From positions 1 through 32,451 of the forward strand of contig NZ_RJNA01000015.1 in NCBI RefSeq assembly GCF_003943815.1: DNA of 32,451 nt, given 5' to 3'. The notes under the pieces are model-generated. The model saw only the letters and a program-made list of their open reading frames with translations. It had not been told where the DNA came from and ran no database searches. A program made the translations under genes and the position numbers. Shown one piece after another: positions 28,946 to 32,451 of the stretch (position 1 is the first letter of the stretch; the number at the start of each line of letters is the position of its first letter). The stretch is from Streptococcus cristatus. GTDB taxonomy: Bacteria > Bacillota > Bacilli > Lactobacillales > Streptococcaceae.

Positions 28946-30451
28946 ATGAAACAGTTCCTTTTGTCTTTCCTCTTAACCAGTTTCTCAACCTCGATCTTGG
29001 TTCTGTTTTTGAGCCTTCTTTTTGCAATCCTTAAGAGCAAGATTTCAGTCAAGGTCAAGTATTTTATCTGGTTTTTAATTTTGCTGAGCTTTCTATTCCC
29101 AATCCGTCCTCAATTTGGCTCTGGTTTGATTCGGCTGAGTACTGGGGCGACTGTTCAGACAGCTGTTAGAGCTGGCCAGACAAGTGGAGGGCAGGCTGTT
29201 TCTCAAGTAGCTGAAAAAGCTAGCCAGGTAAATCTCTGGGAGACTTTTCTAGGTCTACCTTGGTTTGAAATATTCTTTACCATTTGGCTGCTTGGTTGTG
29301 CATTTAATCTAGGCAAATATGCCTATTCTTATATCCGTTTCAAAAAGATGTTGCAACGTTGGGGGACAGATGTTGAGGATGAAGAGACTTTGTTCCAGTT
29401 GCATTTGATCAAAGAAAGGATGGGCGTTAAAAGCAAGATTCGTCTGCTCCACTATCCTATGACACAGAGTCCAATGTTGCTCGGTTTCAGGGATGTTTTG
29501 ATTGTGCTACCGGAGCTGGACTATACGGAGGAGGAGCTGCAGCTGATTTTCCAGCATGAGTTGACCCATTATCAGCACTATGATGTCTTGATTAATCTTT
29601 TCGCGATTCTTGCCAAGAGCCTGCATTGGTTTAATCCAGTGGTTCGTTTTGCTTGTCGGGAAACTCAGGAAGCAGGAGAAATGTACTGCGACTACGATGT
29701 TTTGAGTAGAAAAGACACAGCATATCGCACTTTTTATGGTGAGATCATTCTGACGATGATTGACCGTAGTAAGAAGACTCCGATTGCTTTGACAACTTGT
29801 TTTTACTCGGATAAGTTTAATCTTAAGCGACGGATTATTGGTATCATGGACAGCCGCCTGCCGAAAAAGTTTCTGTCTGCTTCCTTCGTAGTAGCAGTTC
29901 CTCTACTTTTGCTCTTGACTAGCTCGGTCTTTGCCTTAGAAAATCCAGTCGCACAAGATAGTAAACTTGTCTTAGAGTCTAAAAAAGCGGAAGGACTTAG
30001 TCAGCGTCAGGCTTTAGAAACAGTTTTGAAAGAACTATCTTTGGCTGAAAAGGACGTTAAGGATGTGAAGATTTCACGTGAGAAAGGCAATTATAAGATT
30101 CTCTTTTCACATGGACAGACGGCGCATGAGATGCTTGTCAATGCCAAGACTGGAAAAGTCGTCCAATCCAAGCAGCATACAATTGTCGAAAAGACAGTGA
30201 CAGTTGAAAAAGAAGTTCCGCCATCTTCGTCTTCTGCAGCGACTCCAGCTGATAGTGGAAGTGGGAATGGGAATGCAGGTCATACGGGAAGTGTTAGCGC
30301 GCCGCCTCCTGCGACCAATACTGTGACAAATTCAAATACAAACACTAGTACAGCACCTGTCCAACCTCCTGCTCAAACTAGCTCCTCAAAGAGTAAGGAT
30401 AAAGATCGTGATGATGAAAAAGACGATGACGACGACGATGATGACGATTAG
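28946..30451 (+). CDS. M56 (BlaR1/MecR1-like) membrane protease with PepSY-like domain and poly-Asp tail
   Basis: 501 aa. Membrane helices lie at about 5-29, 37-53, 107-128 and 309-331. The gluzincin site is HELTH at 204-208 with the downstream EAGEMYCDYDVL supplying the third ligand. After the last helix there is no penicillin-binding sensor domain. Instead residues about 351-410 look like a PepSY domain (LSQRQALETVLKEL, NYKILFSHG, VNAKTGKVV). A Ser/Pro/Thr/Asn linker follows, then an acidic tail ending in nine Asp. The protein likely senses an extracellular signal and triggers cleavage of the neighbouring BlaI-type repressor. The signal is unknown; the Asp tail suggests a cation or cationic peptide. 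That last step is inference. Confidence 0.88.
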   Translation: MKQFLLSFLLTSFSTSILVLFLSLLFAILKSKISVKVKYFIWFLILLSFLFPIRPQFGSGLIRLSTGATVQTAVRAGQTSGGQAVSQVAEKASQVNLWETFLGLPWFEIFFTIWLLGCAFNLGKYAYSYIRFKKMLQRWGTDVEDEETLFQLHLIKERMGVKSKIRLLHYPMTQSPMLLGFRDVLIVLPELDYTEEELQLIFQHELTHYQHYDVLINLFAILAKSLHWFNPVVRFACRETQEAGEMYCDYDVLSRKDTAYRTFYGEIILTMIDRSKKTPIALTTCFYSDKFNLKRRIIGIMDSRLPKKFLSASFVVAVPLLLLLTSSVFALENPVAQDSKLVLESKKAEGLSQRQALETVLKELSLAEKDVKDVKISREKGNYKILFSHGQTAHEMLVNAKTGKVVQSKQHTIVEKTVTVEKEVPPSSSSAATPADSGSGNGNAGHTGSVSAPPPATNTVTNSNTNTSTAPVQPPAQTSSSKSKDKDRDDEKDDDDDDDDD

Positions 30452-30458
30452 ATAAAAG

Positions 30459-30511
30459 ATTCTACCAATCAAGATTTCTTGATAGAAGCAGCGATTGGTA
30501 GAATTTTTTTA
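30459..30511 (+). terminator. Terminator of the repressor/protease operon
   Basis: Perfect 12-bp arms attctaccaatc and gattggtagaat, with an inner tcaag/cttga hairpin, then seven T. Confidence 0.88.
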
Positions 30512-30521
30512 TCTTTATTTT

Positions 30522-30530
30522 TGGTATAAT
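30522..30530 (+). promoter_or_regulatory. Orphan extended -10 before a gene remnant
   Basis: TGGTATAAT directly after the upstream terminator. It would transcribe only the remnant at 30549-30764 before the terminator at 30790. It may be the old promoter of the lost gene. Confidence 0.5.
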
Positions 30531-30548
30531 CTAGTCTTTAACTCATAA

Positions 30549-30764
30549 ATTGAGGTCAATTTTGAAGCAATCTTTGAAACAGCCTGCAAAAGTTTTGAGT
30601 TGACCTCGGTCCAGTCAGTTGACAATAAGTTTATCAAGTTGGACTACGTGGTTGATTTGAAACCAGATGTAAGCGACCAGCACCTCATTCAACGCTTCTT
30701 ACGCTATGAGAAGATTAAGAATATTTCCTTCTCGAAAGAAGCCAAAAAACGAAAAACCTTGTAA
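30549..30764 (+). pseudogene. 3' remnant of a DUF4956-like gene
   Basis: An open stretch without a start codon or ribosome site, bounded by TAA at 30546 and ending at TAA 30764. It reads about 71 residues, including FETACKSFELTSVQSVDNKF, LDYVVDLKPDVSDQHLIQRF and LRYEKIKNISFSKEA. This resembles the C-terminal domain of DUF4956 membrane proteins, which often neighbour CotH or VTC-like polyphosphate polymerase genes. The membrane part and start are missing and no partner is nearby. The frame is still intact, so the deletion seems recent. Family assignment by eye is moderate. Together with flanking terminators and promoters it accounts for the 447-bp gap 30452-30898. Confidence 0.6.
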
Positions 30765-30789
30765 GGTAAAAGACAGTCGTTTTGAATGA

Positions 30790-30833
30790 CTTGCATCCCA
30801 AAAGTTATCTTTTGGGATGCAAGTGTTTTGTTG
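30790..30833 (+). terminator. Strong terminator after the gene remnant
   Basis: Perfect 15-bp arms cttgcatcccaaaag and cttttgggatgcaag with a TTAT loop, followed by tgttttgttg. Its retention supports a once-functional gene upstream. Confidence 0.88.
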
Positions 30834-30860
30834 ATCAATATAGCTGTAATCTCTCTAAAA

Positions 30861-30869
30861 TGCTATAAT
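30861..30869 (+). promoter_or_regulatory. Extended -10 promoter of the methyltransferase gene
   Basis: TGCTATAAT 29 nt before the GTG start, no clear -35. Confidence 0.65.
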
Positions 30870-30898
30870 GTAGTTATCCAGAAGTGGAGGATTGAAGA

Positions 30899-31516
30899 GT
30901 GCTTCATATAATAATCATCATTTCTATCATACTTTTATTACTCATGTTTCATTCTTTGATTCAGCAATCAAAGAATCCTTCGGGCTTTCTAGGAAAACGA
31001 ATGATGAAATTGTGGAATCGAGCCTATATCCCCATGTTTGTATGGGCAATTCGTCATCTGGATAGGACATTTTACCCTGTAATCTTAGATGTAGGAGTTG
31101 GGAACGGCCGTTCAACCATCCTACTGAAAGAAACCTTTCCGCAAAGTACTATAACTGGAATCGATATTTCAGACATTGCAATAGCTCAAGCCAAACAGAT
31201 AGGGATGGTCAATCTAAATTTTGAACGAAGAGACGTTAGGGAGACAGGATTTTCTGATGAAAGTTTTGATTTGATTACAGCTTTTCAAACGCATTTTCAT
31301 TGGCAAGACCTAGATGCTTCTTTTATAGAGCTTCGAAGGATACTCAAATCAGATGGGATGCTCTTACTGGCTTGTGAATATAACAAGTTGTCTTACTTTT
31401 TACCAGAGGTCCAAAGCGAAGAAGCATTTAGACGATTTTTGTTATCAGTAGGCTTTGAGCTCGTAACTAGTCAAAGAAAGGGATCGTGGATCCTTTATAA
31501 AATTGTCAAACATTAA
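30899..31516 (+). CDS. Class I SAM-dependent methyltransferase with N-terminal membrane segment
   Basis: 205 aa from GTG, supported by GGAGG 8 nt upstream. Residues about 3-20 (HIIIIISIILLLLMF) form one membrane anchor. The Rossmann domain shows motif I LDVGVGNGRST, the acidic ribose contact TGIDIS, RRDVRETGFSDESFDLI, and the post-motif ELRRILKSDGMLLLACE. The substrate cannot be read from sequence. A peptidase S51 gene begins 13 nt after its stop, so the two are one transcript. Confidence 0.88.
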   Translation: MLHIIIIISIILLLLMFHSLIQQSKNPSGFLGKRMMKLWNRAYIPMFVWAIRHLDRTFYPVILDVGVGNGRSTILLKETFPQSTITGIDISDIAIAQAKQIGMVNLNFERRDVRETGFSDESFDLITAFQTHFHWQDLDASFIELRRILKSDGMLLLACEYNKLSYFLPEVQSEEAFRRFLLSVGFELVTSQRKGSWILYKIVKH

Positions 31517-31529
31517 TGGAGGCACAATC

Positions 31530-32153
31530 ATGAAACAATTATTTTTATGTTCATACTTTGCTGGTGTCAAAAAGCTTTTTAGAGATTATGCAAAGGAAAA
31601 GAATCTAGAAAATAAGGTTTTATTTATTCCTACCGCTGGGAACAAAGAGGACTATACTGCCTATATTGATGAGGCTCAGCAAACATTCAGAGATTTAGGA
31701 TTTGAGATAGAGGTTCTAGATATTGCTTCTTGTGATCGAGAAACTGCACAGGCAAAGATTTTCCAAAGCAAAATTCTTTATATCTCTGGCGGGAATACAT
31801 TTTATTTATTACAAGAATTAAAGAAAAAACAACTCCTATCTCTTATCAAAGAACAAATAAGAGATGGGTTGGTCTATGTGGGAGAATCAGCAGGGGCTAT
31901 CATTACAGCTAAGGATATTGACTACAATAAACTCATGGACGATAAGACCGTAGCGACAGAGTTATCTGATACAGCAGGATTGGATGAAGTGGATTTTTAC
32001 ATCCTTCCACATTATGGTGAGGAGCCTTTTACTGATAGTAGCAAAAAGACCTTTGAAACCTATAAAAATCAGTTCAGTTTAATGCTAATAAACAATTCCC
32101 AAGCCGTAATTGTAAATGGTGAAGAAAGAGAAGTCGTTTCTGAACAGACTTAA
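31530..32153 (+). CDS. Peptidase S51 family protein (dipeptidase E-like)
   Basis: 207 aa from ATG 31530 after GGAGG; an upstream in-frame TTG lies inside the methyltransferase gene and is rejected. The serine nucleophile lies in YVGESAGAI, preceded by SGGNTFYLLQEL, and the His is in LPHYG. E. coli PepE cleaves Asp-X dipeptides; this branch of Gram-positive paralogues may act on other small peptides. It lies between a methyltransferase and rpsU. No clear terminator is seen between 32154 and the rpsU promoter. Confidence 0.88.
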   Translation: MKQLFLCSYFAGVKKLFRDYAKEKNLENKVLFIPTAGNKEDYTAYIDEAQQTFRDLGFEIEVLDIASCDRETAQAKIFQSKILYISGGNTFYLLQELKKKQLLSLIKEQIRDGLVYVGESAGAIITAKDIDYNKLMDDKTVATELSDTAGLDEVDFYILPHYGEEPFTDSSKKTFETYKNQFSLMLINNSQAVIVNGEEREVVSEQT

Positions 32154-32249
32154 AATAAATTTCTTTTTGCTATTATGATGTTCATTCTAACAATTTGTTG
32201 CTTTTAAAAAAGAAAGTGAAGATAATATAAGTTTATGGCAGTTTTTTTC

Positions 32250-32278
32250 TTGACATTTATCCATTTTGCGTGTAGAAT
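32250..32278 (+). promoter_or_regulatory. Promoter of rpsU
   Basis: Perfect -35 TTGACA (32250-32255), 17 nt, TAGAAT (32273-32278), as expected for a strongly expressed ribosomal gene. Confidence 0.85.
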
Positions 32279-32312
32279 AGAATAGATCTTGGACTTGAAG
32301 GGAGTGAAAAAA

Positions 32313-32451
32313 ATGTCAAAAACAGTAGTACGTAAGAATGAATCTCTTGACGATGCTCTTCGTCGTTTCAAACGTGCGGTTACTAAAGCTGGTACTCTTC
32401 AAGAAACACGCAAACGTGAATTCTATGAAAAACCTTCTGTAAAACGCAAAC
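32313..32451 (+). CDS. rpsU: 30S ribosomal protein S21 (3' end outside window)
   Basis: 46 codons are visible: [20 protein letters not shown] and then [16 protein letters not shown] are the S21 N-terminus, lysine/arginine-rich throughout. S21 sits on the small-subunit platform near the anti-Shine-Dalgarno region and aids initiation. GGGAG is 8 nt before the ATG. The window ends about a dozen codons before the expected stop. Confidence 0.96.

Noticed and set aside
31503..31529. TTG start extending the S51 peptidase into the methyltransferase gene
   Set aside because: GGAGG lies directly before ATG 31530, and family proteins begin MKQLFLCSY.

Overview
The window looks like chromosome from an oral Streptococcus, probably of the sanguinis/gordonii/mitis type. 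The evidence is an LPKTG sortase substrate with collagen-like repeats, compact operons with 4-nt overlaps, AAGGAG-type ribosome sites, TGnTATAAT promoters, and a streptococcal core gene set (pepT, niaX-niaR, a PyrR-attenuated pyrR-pyrP-pyrB operon, rapZ-yvcK-whiA, rpsU). I see no prophage, insertion sequence, tRNA, rRNA or CRISPR array. Species assignment is inference.

Layout. 2-5605 is the 3' part of a giant wall-anchored protein made of about 29 EF-hand-loop modules interleaved with Gly-X-Y tracts, ending in 28 Gly-Pro-Thr-type triplets and LPKTG. A family-2 glycosyltransferase with TPRs follows (5723-6871) and is a candidate modifier of that protein. Next come pepT (minus), cutC with an MmcQ/YjbR gene, and a heterodimeric ABC exporter (9980-13464). 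Convergent with the exporter is a MocR-type regulator whose PLP lysine is replaced by Thr. The niacin module niaX-niaR (minus) has a palindrome at its start site. phnA and a Pr6Pr-type membrane gene follow on plus, then pyrR-pyrP-pyrB behind a readable PyrR attenuator (17277-20306).

The most notable stretch is 20394-22164 on the minus strand. A sigma70-type promoter, a preQ1-I-like riboswitch aptamer, an alternative anti-aptamer pairing and an intrinsic terminator precede a nucleoside hydrolase and an ECF S component. I read this as a preQ1-controlled queuosine/queuine salvage module. The hydrolase has Asn where the family normally has a catalytic His.

The right third contains ridA, rapZ-yvcK-whiA, a type-2 ferredoxin/flavodoxin-NADP reductase, an RclA/Har-like flavoprotein (likely hypothiocyanous acid defence) and a DUF1304 membrane gene. 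A BlaI/CopY-type repressor follows, paired with an M56 membrane protease that carries a PepSY-like domain and a poly-Asp tail in place of a beta-lactam sensor. Between that pair and a SAM methyltransferase lies a decayed 3' remnant of a DUF4956-like gene. The window ends with a peptidase S51 gene and the start of rpsU.

Nearly every transcription unit is bounded by a recognisable intrinsic terminator, several of them shared by convergent genes.
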